From Terfezia claveryi (taxonomy: Eukaryota > Ascomycota > Pezizomycetes > Pezizales > Pezizaceae): a stretch of DNA of 64,000 nucleotides. The position numbers and the translations under genes are program-made. The notes below the pieces were generated by a model. That model made no database searches. It worked only from the letters and a program-made list of their open reading frames with translations, and was not told the origin of the DNA. Shown piece by piece: positions 21,601 through 31,789 of the stretch; position 1 is the first letter of the stretch; every line of letters starts with the position of its first letter. Location of the stretch: NCBI GenBank assembly GCA_015179025.1, contig WHUX01000023.1, forward strand, positions 1 to 64,000. The letters run 5' to 3'.

Positions 21601-24600
21601 TTATTCAATGGGGTGGGGCTTTCCAGGGTAACGCTGGTAGAATAGGGCCACCAGATCAGGGGCATTTTCTAGGTCCTCCGCAGGCTGCCAGGTTGTCTCT
21701 TCGTCCACTAGCCATTTGACCTTATACTGCAGACGGCCATACCTCTTTCTTGAATCCAGTACTTCCTCTACCTCCCACTCCTCTTCTCCTTCAACTATCA
21801 CAGAGGGCAGTGGGGGGTGCTTCTGTCCGGGGAGAGGATCGTCTACTGCTGGCTCAATTTCCAATACGTATATAACTGGGTGGCATTTGATGTCTTTAGG
21901 AAACCTCAATCGATAAGCATGAGTGCACACGGCTGCCAACACCTCGAATGGGCCCAAGAACTTGTGGTTGAGCTTGCATAACAGTCGTTCCATGTGGAAG
22001 TGGTAACTAGAAAGCCATACCTTATCTCCTAGCTGATATCTCGGGGCTGGCAACCTGAATCCATTGGCGTATTCCACCTGTCTAGCCTGAGCATAAGCCA
22101 GTTCGGCTTTTAGAGTAGCATAGAGTCTAGTGATCTCCGATACAAATGCCTTGGCTGGAAGGTTCTCGTGTTTTTGTAGGGGTGCCAGGGATTCGGCAAA
22201 TCGGGGATGCCAGCTATAATTGGCTAAGAAGGGGGATGTTTTCAGCGACTCTGAGAACTGGTTGTTGGCTACGAATTCACAGGTTGCCAACAAAGATACC
22301 CAGTTATTCTGCTGATAGTTGACATAGGCCCACAGGTACTGCTCCATAATGGCATTCATTCGTTCTGATTGACCGTCCGTCTGAGAGTGATATGCCGTTG
22401 AGAAGTGCACTTCAATCCCTAGCAGCTTGCAGAATGCTTTCCAGAACTCTGAGGTGAATTGGGGGCCGCGAAAGGACACAATTGATTCGGGTAGGCCATG
22501 ATACCGGAACACATTGTTAAGGTAGAGGTTGGCTAGCTCCAGAGCGGAGCAGGTGTCCCGGCAAGGTATCACGTGCCTCATTTTAGTTAACCGATCTACT
22601 ACTATCAGAATGGTATTAAACCCCGAGTCCTCCGGCAGTCCGGTCACAAAGTCCATGGTCAGGTATTGCCAGGGCTTCTCAGGAATCTCCAAGGGCTTTA
22701 AGGTGCCATACGGGGTATGGCGGACAGGCTTAGCACGCTTGCAAACATGGCAGTTCCGTACCTACTGCTCTATGTCCTTCCGCTAGTTAATCCATGTGTA
22801 CTCCCTAGATAACAGCTCCAACGTTTCAGCCACTCCCGGGTGGCCTGCCGCTGGGGCATCATGGTGATCCTTGATTAATCGCAGGCGCAGCTCTCCTTCC
22901 GGCACATAGAGCTGTTCAAGGTGGTAAAGAAGGCCCTCCTGGAGGGCATATTCAGCCAGAGAGATCTTGGAGTGGTGGCGCTGGCCGGAATCTACTGTGG
23001 TGATGATTTCTCTGACCAGAGGGTCTCCTTCGTATGCCCGTTTTACCAGTTGTTGGAGGTCAGCTTCCACTTCAGCCTCAGCATCAGCTTCCGCATCAGC
23101 AAGGGTATTGGCTGCCAGATCAAGGTTTTTGGGCTTCAATACCACCTAATTTTGGTATTTTAGCCTTTCATCCCCCCCTTTAGGGAGGTCTCCTGATCTC
23201 CTACTCAAGGTGTCCAGTTTCCCACCAGCCTTTCCTGGTCGGTATTTGATCTTGAAGTTGAACCGAGACAGGAACTCCAACCACCTAGCCTGCCGTTAGT
23301 TAAGCCGCTTGGTGGTGGTGAAATACTCAAGGTTCTTATGATCGGACAGTACCTCGATAATCCCCTTAGCTGACTCCAGGTGTGGCCTCCACTCCTCGAA
23401 TGCTCGTACAATGGCTATCAGTTCCTTGTCATAAATCTTGTAATTGCACTCAGCTGGGGAGTGCTTTTTCGAGAAGTACGCTACTGGGTGGAGAGTTCCG
23501 TTGACATATTGAGACAAGATTCCCGCGGAGACATAGTCGGAGGCATTGGTCTCTACAATGCACTCGCTGTCGGGGTTGAAATGAGCCAGGATTGATGCTG
23601 AGCAGAAGGCTTCCTTAAGCTTCTCGAAGGCCGATTGGGCTTCTGGATTCCAGTGAAAGGCCCTTTTCGTCAGGTGTAAGCCAGCTTCTACCTTCATTTT
23701 CATCAAGGCCGTCAGAGGTGCTGCGATCCTTGTGTATCTCAGGATGAATCGGTGGTAGAAGTTGGCAAATCCTAGGAATGCTTGCACATCCTTCAAGTTG
23801 GCCGGGGTTTCCCACTCTTGGATTGCAGCAACTTTGGCGGGGTCTATCCTAATACCTTCCGTAGTTATGATCAAGCCCAGGTACTTCACTTCTTGGACGT
23901 GGAATTCGCATTTTTCAGGCTTAAGGTATAGCCCAGCCTACTCCAGCTTCTCCAAGACTTGCCTGACATGGATTTTGTGCTCTGCCAGAGTATCTGAATA
24001 GATCAAGATATCGTCGAGGTAAGCCGTGCAGAACACATCCAGGAAGTCTCGCAGAGTGTCGTTAATAAAGTGTTGGAAAGAGGCCGGGGCGTTGGTTAGG
24101 CCAAAGGGCATAACGTTGTACTCGAAGTGGCCGTAACGTGTCCGGAAGGCCGTTTTCCACTCCTCCCCTTCGGTGATCCGTACCAGGTTGTACGCCTCTC
24201 GCAAGTCCAATTTGGTAAACCATTTCGCCTTGGAAAGCCTGGCTAATGTTTCCTGGATCAGAGGTAGGGGGTATCTGTTTTTGACCGTTATTTTGTTCAG
24301 GCCACGATAATCAACACACAACCGAAGGGAGCCATCCGACTTCTTCATGAATAGCACCGGGGCACCCGCTGGAGAAGAGCTGTGGTGAATGAAGCTCTTG
24401 TTGAGGTTTTCTTCCAAGAATTTCTTCAAAGCTTCCAGCTCTAACTGGGACATTCCGTAGAGGGGCCCATAGGGGGGGTCTTACCCTCTATCAGTGGAAT
24501 AGTGTGATCATATGGCCGGTGGGGTGCGAGCTTTTCTGCAGCCTTCTCTGAGAACAGGTCGATGAATTCGTGGTATTCGTCGGGGACCATGGACTTCTAC

Positions 24601-25367
24601 TCCTCTGTAGACCTTGTCTTGTCAATCTCCAGGTTTACCTCATATATGGACAGGGCATGAGCCTTCAGCTTGTGCCTCCTGGTGAGGTAAGCGAAAGCCC
24701 CTGCTCCGATAAAGCTAACATTCAGAGGTTTTGGAGGCAGTACAACAGGGGGAATTGGGGGAACAGGGAGATTGGCACCGATGTGCGCATGCTGATGTAC
24801 TACCTGGGTTGGGTGAGTTATCGGGGGTGGCAAGGCACACAGCCCAGTAATGGTGGCCTTTGGATTTCCGCAGTGTTTTTGGCAATACTGGCTATTGAAC
24901 TGCAGGGTGTACGAGCCAAAGCTGACCGATACATCGTGCATTCTAAGCCAGGGGATTCCGAGGACAATTGAGTATTTTAGCTTAGTGACGAATATGGGGA
25001 GGTTGGCCTCGGAGTGATCCCCCACCAGGGCAGGCAAGTACGTAATATCGGTGATATCTCCGGAGGAGATGGGTCGACCGTCAATGACATCCAGGACACG
25101 GGGGGTTTTAAGCTTGGACATGGGTATAGAGAATTTACTGACAAAGGCTTGGTCAATGAATGCAATTCCTGAAGCTCCGCAATCTATAAGTGCTGACGTA
25201 TTGATTGTTCTATCATTGATTCTGAGGGAGATAGATACAACAAAATGCTCACTGAACAAGCGAGATTCATCAACAGCGGAAGAAACAGAAAATGCAGACA
25301 AAGACAAATGGCCTGGGGCAGGTCCCTTGCTAGTGTCAGTAACTAGGCAAGGGACAGGGCTTTTCCC
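21601..25367 (-). pseudogene. pol: pol of element E/D: protease, RT, RNase H, integrase, chromodomain
   Basis: The least damaged pol in the window: about seven stops and one clear 1-nt indel, in a G run near 24470. The protease (24597-25307) has ALIDCGASG and GIPWLR. RT (23938-24453) keeps [10 protein letters not shown] and YLDDILIYS. RNase H is at 23296-23889. The integrase zinc region is at 22783-23145 (HHDAPAAGHPGV). The integrase core (21601-22692) has MDFVTGLP and QSERMN, but SFRGPQF where the second catalytic aspartate is expected. The chromodomain at the end reads WEVEEVLDSRKRYGRLQYK then TWQPAEDLENAP. The last 363 codons are open. It would make enzymes for reverse transcription and chromatin-targeted integration, but the stops rule out a full product. 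Confidence 0.9.
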
Positions 25368-26521
25368 GACTCATCAACCTCCTCAATCCTGGGTACTGGG
25401 GTATCGGAGATAGCGTGGATGGCAAGGGAGCGATTCTTTCGAAGGGGGCAAGCCGCAATGAAGTGGTCAGCCTTCCCACAGGCTATACATAGCCCATTAT
25501 TCCGGCGGCGTTCCCTCTCTTCTTGGGTCAGGCGGGGTCTACCTGATGATAAATCCATGGGGGTGGGTCCTCCTGCCACCAATGATGGGTGTGCTGGTTG
25601 ATTGGCGGGGGCAGGGGCCTGAGCTGCTTTGGTGGCATGGTGTTGCTGGAGTGGTGGGAGACGGGGTACTGGCCTGAACGGGGGGCGGTTGCGGAGCCGG
25701 GACATCCGCTGTTCCACCCGGGAGGCCTGGTCGATCAACTCCTCGAGGGTATCAACCGCGGGGAGGGTAACCATGGCTTGTTGGAGCTCATTGCTGAGCC
25801 CCTCCTGGAATTGCTTGAACTTAGCCTGGTCGTTCCACCTTACCTCTGCGGCCAGCCTCGAGAACTCTGCGACGTAAGTGGACAGCTCTGAGTTGCGCTG
25901 TCTCAGTGCCCGGAGCGCTCGACTGGCTGTCCCCACTGCATCAGGATCTCCGAACGCCCAATCTAAGATAACAAACAAGGCTGAGACGTTGTCGGGCTTG
26001 ATTCCTGTCTCGAGCACATACGGCTGGATTTGATCCGTGGCCTTGCCCTCCAGCAGGGCAAACACATAGGCCAGGCGGTGTTGTTTTGAAGGAAACCTAG
26101 CCGAATCCCCGCTCAACTTCAAGTTCACCGCATTTTTCCAGGCTCGTAGACGAGCCCTATCCCCATTGAACTTAGGGGGGGTGGGGATACTTTCCATTTT
26201 GGTGGTGGTGGTTGGCGTAGGGATAGCCAGATTCGCCAGGGCGCGGCCGAGGTTTTGTACCGTGGTCCGTTCGGTGGCTAGAGCAAGGTTCACATAGTCG
26301 AGATCCGTCTAGAGGACCGTGATCTCTTCGTTGGCGGATCTCAGCTTTCGTTCGGCCATGGCCAGGCTGTTGCCGAGTTCGGCCCCGATGGCATCCATGG
26401 CCTCGAAGATGTCAATGATTTCTCGACGATAGGCGTTCAATTCGTTCGGGCCTGAGGGTATAGGGGAGCTTCTCCAGGTCTGGAACCTAACGGTGGGTGA
26501 TGGGAGAGCTGCTCCTGACAT
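25343..26521 (-). pseudogene. gag: gag of element E, nearly intact
   Basis: Starts at 26521 (MSGAALPSPTVRFQTWRSSP) and ends at TAG 25345-25343, 392 codons with a single stop near 26308. This makes it the best-preserved gag in the window. It has a predicted coiled coil (codons about 40-90), the capsid-like segment (LKLSGDSARFP, LLEGKATDQIQPYV, AFGDPDAVG), a proline/glutamine-rich linker, and an intact zinc knuckle CIACGKADHFIAACPL. The frameshift heptamer GGGAAAA (complement 25361-25367) is intact. Confidence 0.9.
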
Positions 26522-26557
26522 GACTGCGTACCAGTTGGTCCAAATGATCCAACGTAG

Positions 26558-27114
26558 TGTAACGACGTCTCTGGAGGCAAGGCGACCAAGGGGTATGCCG
26601 TGGCAAGGGCAAGGCTAGGATAACACCCATGTAGGAACACTACGTATGTGACCAGGGGGGAGGGGGCTGAGACGGGAGGCAAGGGCAAGAGGCAAGAGGG
26701 GCAGAGAGCAAGGGGCACAAGACACACGGAAGCAGTTGCCGTGTGTATCAAGGGAGGCAGCTGGGCTATAAACACAAGGTGAGGCAAGGCAAGGACAGGA
26801 GGTTCGCGGGGTGGGCAACAGGGCTGCAGAGTCGAGGCGAGACAAGGAGGTGCACAAGGGAGATGCACCAACGTGGAGAGAAGCAAGGCCCTGTATTGGA
26901 TATACAAGACATTGGATGGGGATCCAACGAGAGGGCGGAGAGAGCAAGCTATATATACAGGCTTCCTTCCTGGCCAAGGCCACCGGAAGGAATAAGGTTC
27001 CCGAGACCCCTTATCTCGGGAATAGAGATAACAACGATATCAACCAACAATAACGAGAGTCGGATGGAATCCCGTCTGACTCTCAAACCTAGCTAGGAAA
27101 GGATGGTTGTGACA
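26558..27114 (-). repeat. LTR of element E (5' LTR, unpaired)
   Basis: 557 bp, bounded on the plus strand by TGTAACGACGTC and GATGGTTGTGACA. The primer-binding site complement is 26547-26555, and the predicted transcript start is the complement of 26909-26917. The U3 part (near 26960-27100) differs strongly from the LTR of D. Confidence 0.9.
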
Positions 27115-27167
27115 GAAAGACGATAAAGACAAATGACCCAGAATAGGTCCCTTGCTAGTGTCAGCAA
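27115..27167 (-). pseudogene. pol: Start of pol of element D, cut by element E
   Basis: About 53 nt after the gag stop resemble the start of the protease-coding part in element E (25290-25342). They then break off exactly at the LTR boundary of E (27114). The rest of D's pol, if any remains, must be the pol now on the far side of E. Confidence 0.75.
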
Positions 27168-28334
27168 CTAGACAAGGGACAGGGCTTTTCTCGACTCGTC
27201 CACCTCCACAATCCTAGGTTCTGGTATGTTGGCGGGGCGGTCGGAGATAGTGTGGATGGCCAGGGAGCTGTTTTTTCGAAGGGGACAGGCCGCAATGAAG
27301 TGGTCAGCCTTCCTACAGGCTATACATAGCCCATTATTCCAGCGGCATTCCCTCTCTTCTTGGGTCAGGCGAGGCCTGCCTGCCGATAGATACATGGGTG
27401 CTGGTCCACTGGCCATGAGGGAAAGGTGGGCTGGGTTGCTAGTAATGGGGGTCTGTGGCTGAGTGCGAGTGGGTGAGAAAGTCGAGCGGGGGGCTGCGAT
27501 GGGGGAGGCCTTCAAGCTGTTTTTGAACCTGGCCATCTTTTGCTCCAATCGGCTGGCCTGATCAATGAACTCTTCGAGGGTGTGGACATCTAGGAAATTG
27601 ATGAGTGCTTGCCTTAGCTCCATGCTTAGGCCTTCCTGGAATTGATCCAATTTTATTTTGTTACTCCAGTCGACTTCAGTAGCCAACCTAGAGAATTCGG
27701 CCACATAGGTAGCGAGGTCGGTGTTTTTTTGTCAAAGAGCTCGAAGGGCTCTTGTGGCCATTCCTTCTGGATCCGGATCCCCAAATGCTCGGTTAAGAAT
27801 AACGAATAAGGCGGAAACGTCCGCTAGATTGATCCCTGTTTCCAAAACATAGGGCTGGACTTGGTCCAGAGCCTTCCCCTCCAGTAGGCCGTAAACGTAG
27901 ACGAGTTTGTGCTGGGTGGTTGGAAACTTAGCAGCATCCCCACTGAGTTTAATACTGATGGAGTTTTTCCAGGCCTTGAGGCGGGCCCGTTCACCATTAT
28001 ATTTTGGTGGGGTGGGGAGGTCTTGGGTCTTTGCGGGCATGGTATTCGCTGGTGCCTGTGTTTTTTGGTCGGCTAGGGCGCGGTTAAGGTTCTGAATAGT
28101 TAGGCGGTCATCGGCCAATTCCTCTCGGAGGAGGAGGATCTCATCCTCAGCATCCTTCAGTTTTTGTTCAGTCTTTTGGAGCTCTGCTCCTTGTTGCGCA
28201 CCGATGGCGTATGTAGCCGCAAATATGTCAACAATAGTTCATCGATAGGTTACTAGCTCTGCAGGATCCAAGGGAATTAGAGTTGCTTGCCAGATTTCAT
28301 ACCTTTCGGTAGGTCGGAGAGTTGTTTCGGACAT
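27168..28334 (-). pseudogene. gag: gag of element D
   Basis: Starts at 28334 (MSETTLRPTERYEIWQATLI) and ends at TAG 27170-27168. Stops occur after TYR near 28240, in the region 28118-28200, and at 27719-27731. The capsid-like segment has KLSGDAAKFP, LLEGKALDQVQPY and AFGDPDPEG. The zinc knuckle CIACRKADHFIAAC keeps all CCHC ligands. The end reads DESRKALSLV, and the frameshift heptamer has become GAGAAAA. About 388 codons, similar to the other copies. Confidence 0.88.
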
Positions 28335-28370
28335 GACAGTATACCAGTTGGTCAAGACGATCCAACGTAG

Positions 28371-28917
28371 TGTAACGACGGCTCTGGGACAAGGCAACCA
28401 AGGGGTACACCGGGGCAAGGGCAGGAACGAGGTGAGACACACGTAGGAGCGCTACGTGTGTGACTAGGAAAACTAGGCTTGTTATGGACACCTGTCACGG
28501 ATGTCACGGACGATGTCATGGGGGGCAGGATGTTCAGAAAGCCTAGGCTAGGGCAAGACACATGTAGGAATGCTACGTGTGTGATTAGGGAAAGGCTGGG
28601 ACGGGGGCAAGGGCAAGAGGCAAGAGAGGCAGAGGGCAAGGGGCATGAGACACGCGGTAGCAGTTGCCGCATGTGTCGGAGGGGGGCAGCAGTGCTGCAG
28701 AGCTGTTTACGAGACAAGGGGGTACACAAGGGAGTGCACAAGCGCTAGAAGAGGCAAGGCCCTGTATTAGATATATAAGACGTTGGATAGAGATCCAACT
28801 AGATAGCGAGGGTGGGAGCTATATATACATAGTAGGCTAATAGACTTTCCGACGATAACGCTAACGAAAAATGCTAGACAACGACAACCCGAAGGTCAAG
28901 GGAAGACGGTTGTGATA
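28371..28917 (-). repeat. 5' LTR of element D
   Basis: 547 bp, bounded on the plus strand by TGTAACGACGG and GACGGTTGTGATA. The TATA-like run is near 28819-28828. The predicted transcript start (complement of ACGTTGGAT) is 28788-28780. The primer-binding site, complement at 28360-28368, is 2 nt away from the LTR and pairs perfectly with that start. Confidence 0.93.
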
Positions 28918-28922
28918 TATGT

Positions 28923-28989
28923 CTTGCCCTAGCCCCTGCCTTCTCCCCGGCGTACCCTTAGTCGCCTTGTCCCTAGAGCCCATGTCACA
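28923..28989 (+). repeat. 3' LTR of element C, right piece
   Basis: Continues the LTR where 20857 stops (CTTGCCCTAGCC onward) and ends CCCATGTCACA, followed by the TCTAT duplication of element C at 28990-28994. TATGT at 28918-28922 is the second copy of the D/E target duplication. Confidence 0.93.
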
Positions 28990-28994
28990 TCTAT

Positions 28995-29700
28995 AAAGGA
29001 TATATAACTAGTATAGTATCTTAAAATATATATTTTAGTAAGAATAGTTGATATAGATTATAATACTATTATAAATTATAGTTAAACTAAAAACTATAGT
29101 ATAAAACTAGAGCTAGAAAATTAAGAAATAAAGTAAAAAAATAACTTATAATTATTATTTCTCTTTATTTTTATTTTGAAAGTTAAATAAATTCTTATTT
29201 AACTTTTATTATTATTACTATTATTTTTATTATTACTTATAATTACAAATAATAGAGAAATTGTTATAGCTTTTATATTATCTATTTTAAAAAGTTTATT
29301 CCTATTATTAGTTTTAATTTAATAAGCTAATATATATATATAGTTCTTTATTCTTATACTATTATTAAATTCCTATTTAATATTTTATATACTATATATA
29401 GACTTTACTTTCTTTTTATAATTTGTATATCTCCTTTATATACTCTTTTGCCTTATTTTGTCTCTATTTTCTTTACTATCTATCTTATATTTTAAATATT
29501 CTACTTTATATAATATTATCTATCATATCTATAATAAATATTTATTATACTAGTAGTACTTATAAATAAATAATATAGTAAATATTTAAGGATATAACAA
29601 AATCTTTAGTTTTTACTATTTTAACTATAAAAGAAGTTAATATTACTAATCAACTTTAGAGCTATTATATAACTTAAAGAATAGAATAGTAGAATTAGCT
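28995..29700. other. A+T-rich, gene-free block
   Basis: About 700 bp composed mostly of A and T, starting right after the target duplication of element C. It is similar in texture to 10570-12584 and to the short stretch 14801-14853. Element C and the Fot1-like element were therefore probably inserted into one larger A+T-rich region. No open frame or repeat end can be recognised. Confidence 0.7.
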
Positions 29701-31789
29701 ACTATTGTTTTATTGGCTTCTTAATCTTGATATAATTAATTGCTTTATTATGTATCAGACCACTTAAAAAGATACAGCAAGCTATACTTGCAATTTTACA
29801 TTGTCTTGTACTGGATAGCAGCTTGCCTTCCGCCGACATCTTGCAGAGATATTGATCTCTAAATTTCCAACAAAAGCTTATTCTACTCACTCTATATATG
29901 CAAGCAAAAACAACACCCTACCACCACCGATCAAGTCTTCTTCAAAACATGATTTTACATATACTAATACAAGGCGAGAGTACTATTCCTGTCGGTTTCA
30001 ACATGCACCATCAAATTCCACTTCTTCTGCTAAACCTACCAACAAGCGACCAGCCAAATCTCGCTACAAATGCACTATCTGTAATATTCACTTCTGCCTC
30101 TTTCCATACTTTAAAACCTACCCAAGAGCAGCTCAGTCGGTCGCATTCCATTGGCTCCACTTGAAAATGTATAATATCTGGGTCTAGTAATCTAGGTCTA
30201 GTACTGCTAGTACTAACCAACAACTCCATTCAATTTCCTATTCCTTTAGTCTATTCAATCATTGCATGTCAATTTTTCTTGTAGCTAGTCCGAGTATCTG
30301 TCAGTTGTCGAGATCAAATAGATTGAGCAGTGTCCGTCCGGCTGCGGCCATATGCCGCGTAATTTGCATGCCAAGTTTATATTGCCAGGGGCTGTCTAAA
30401 AATCGACGACTGGCCATGGGATACCGTATATACCGTATCATATGTATGTATATGTATTGTGCATGTACGGAGTATAATGTGAATATCTACCAGCCCGTCA
30501 GTATGCAAGAGATGAAGAGAAGGAAAATAAATCAGCAGTCATCAGCCCAAAAGGTAAAAAACAAACAGCCCTAATCTAGAGCTTTGTGACCTTTGAAAAC
30601 TGCCTTCATATTTTCAACTTGATTCCAGCACTTCTGATCCTCCTTCATTTCTTTAGAGCCCACTACTCCTCGCTACAGACGTTCACTACTCTCACAAAAT
30701 TGGTATTATTATTTATTGAGTTCGAGTCCTGTTTGACTGCGAAAAACCATGCACAGCCAGGCACAACGAGTTAACCTTCACGAGTTAACCTACTCAGCTG
30801 ATCGGTTACACGGTGTTTGTCTGGTTGGGCACGGTGTACAGTAGCCCTGTAATAACTAGATGCCTCAGGCTCGTGTCCACAACTGTCTATCTGAATAACC
30901 AGTCAGGTTCTTTTATCCAACCAGACTACTTTCATGATAGCTATAGCATTGCAATTTCCTTGTAGGTAGCTGATTGTTCTGGTGTCGGGTAACCCCACCA
31001 TGGTTCTTGTGCCAACATTAGATAGTTACTTTGGTGTATACGTATACACGGTATATCATATATACATTATATAATCTAACAACAACACGCACTACTCACT
31101 AGGAACAGCGCATAATCAACATGGATACCGGTAGGAGTTCAGCTTAGTCATTTGGAAGAGCCGCTGGGAGCGCACTTGATTAATCGTTGGCTAATGAGAG
31201 GACACAAATCCTCACAGAACAGTAGGTACCCGAGATATTGGCGGCCGTTACAGCGTGCACATCCTTACTCCCAGTAATTGTTATAGGCATAAATCCCGAA
31301 TGGCCACCCAGTACAAATGGCCTGGAAGACAATTACTGCCACAGACGTCTAGACATGGCCACCTAAACAAGCTGCTGCTCTTGGGTATCATTCTTGTTTG
31401 TTGTCCTCTGTCCCTGCGTTCAGCGGGTGCTGTGCGTGCTTGGGCCCCTATTCCTGCCACAGCTCCATCCTATTGGCTGAGCTGCAGCGGTGCTGGGTAC
31501 TAACCTCCCCTCTCCTGTTCAGCGCCAGCATCCAGACTGTGGATGGAACCTTGTGTCCAATAACTGCCGGTTACTAAACTCTCCACAAAAGAAGCTTTCC
31601 CTTTGGACTTTACTTATCCCTTATTGTAGTTTTATATACCCCTTCTTTTTCTGCTTCTAGCGGTTGCACACAACGTACTTTTGTCGATTTTTATTGAAGA
31701 GAGGGCATCTGGGAAACCGTTAGTGGAGAATACGAGCCAGGCTTCCTACTCGACAGGAGCAGCTGCGGTAGCCAACAGCAGCAACAAGA
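29701..31789. other. Intergenic, upstream of the myosin gene
   Basis: Base composition returns to normal here. Short open frames (for example 29852-30187 and 31255-31503) show no recognisable domain. A copy of the dispersed motif lies at 30819-30832 (GTCTGGTTGGGCAC), with an inverse at 30916-30929. The last 250 bp are pyrimidine-rich in places, as in fungal 5' untranslated regions. Confidence 0.55.

Larger units (their letters stand above)
21418..27114 (-). mobile_element. Element E: LTR-gag-pol inserted in D, second LTR missing
   Basis: A single LTR (26558-27114) of another subfamily directly precedes a gag and the only pol. There is no matching LTR at the left end; the pol instead runs into the polypurine tract and 3' LTR of D. 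The 3' part of this pol could therefore belong to D. GAAAG at 27115-27119 would be the right copy of the E target duplication, and its partner is lost. Confidence 0.78.
20858..28917 (-). mobile_element. Element D (with E inside): composite Ty3/Gypsy insertion
   Basis: An 8,060-bp minus-strand unit bounded by two LTRs of the same subfamily (28371-28917 as 5' LTR, 20858-21417 as 3' LTR) and a 5-bp duplication TATGT. It therefore entered element C as one element. After the 5' LTR come gag (28334-27168) and only about 50 nt of pol. The sequence then passes into an LTR of a different subfamily with its own gag, and a single pol leads to the 3' LTR of D. The simplest reading is insertion of element E into the pol of D, followed by loss of one pol copy and the second E LTR by recombination. 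Confidence 0.88.
14859..28989 (+). mobile_element. Element C: chromodomain Ty3/Gypsy element, right LTR split by D/E
   Basis: Left LTR 14859-15347 is 489 bp. The right LTR is in two pieces, 20436-20857 and 28923-28989, which together also make 489 bp. The target duplication TCTAT is at 14854-14858 and 28990-28994. Removing D/E (20858-28917) and one copy of its TATGT duplication restores a single 6.07-kb element. The polypurine tract AAAGGGGGGATAG precedes the right LTR. It is inactive, with stops and several 1-nt frameshifts through gag and pol. Confidence 0.95.

Noticed and set aside
31255..31503. 82-codon frame with a hydrophobic centre upstream of the myosin gene
   Set aside because: Could be mistaken for a small secreted protein, but there is no clear signal-peptide start and it lies in the likely leader/promoter.
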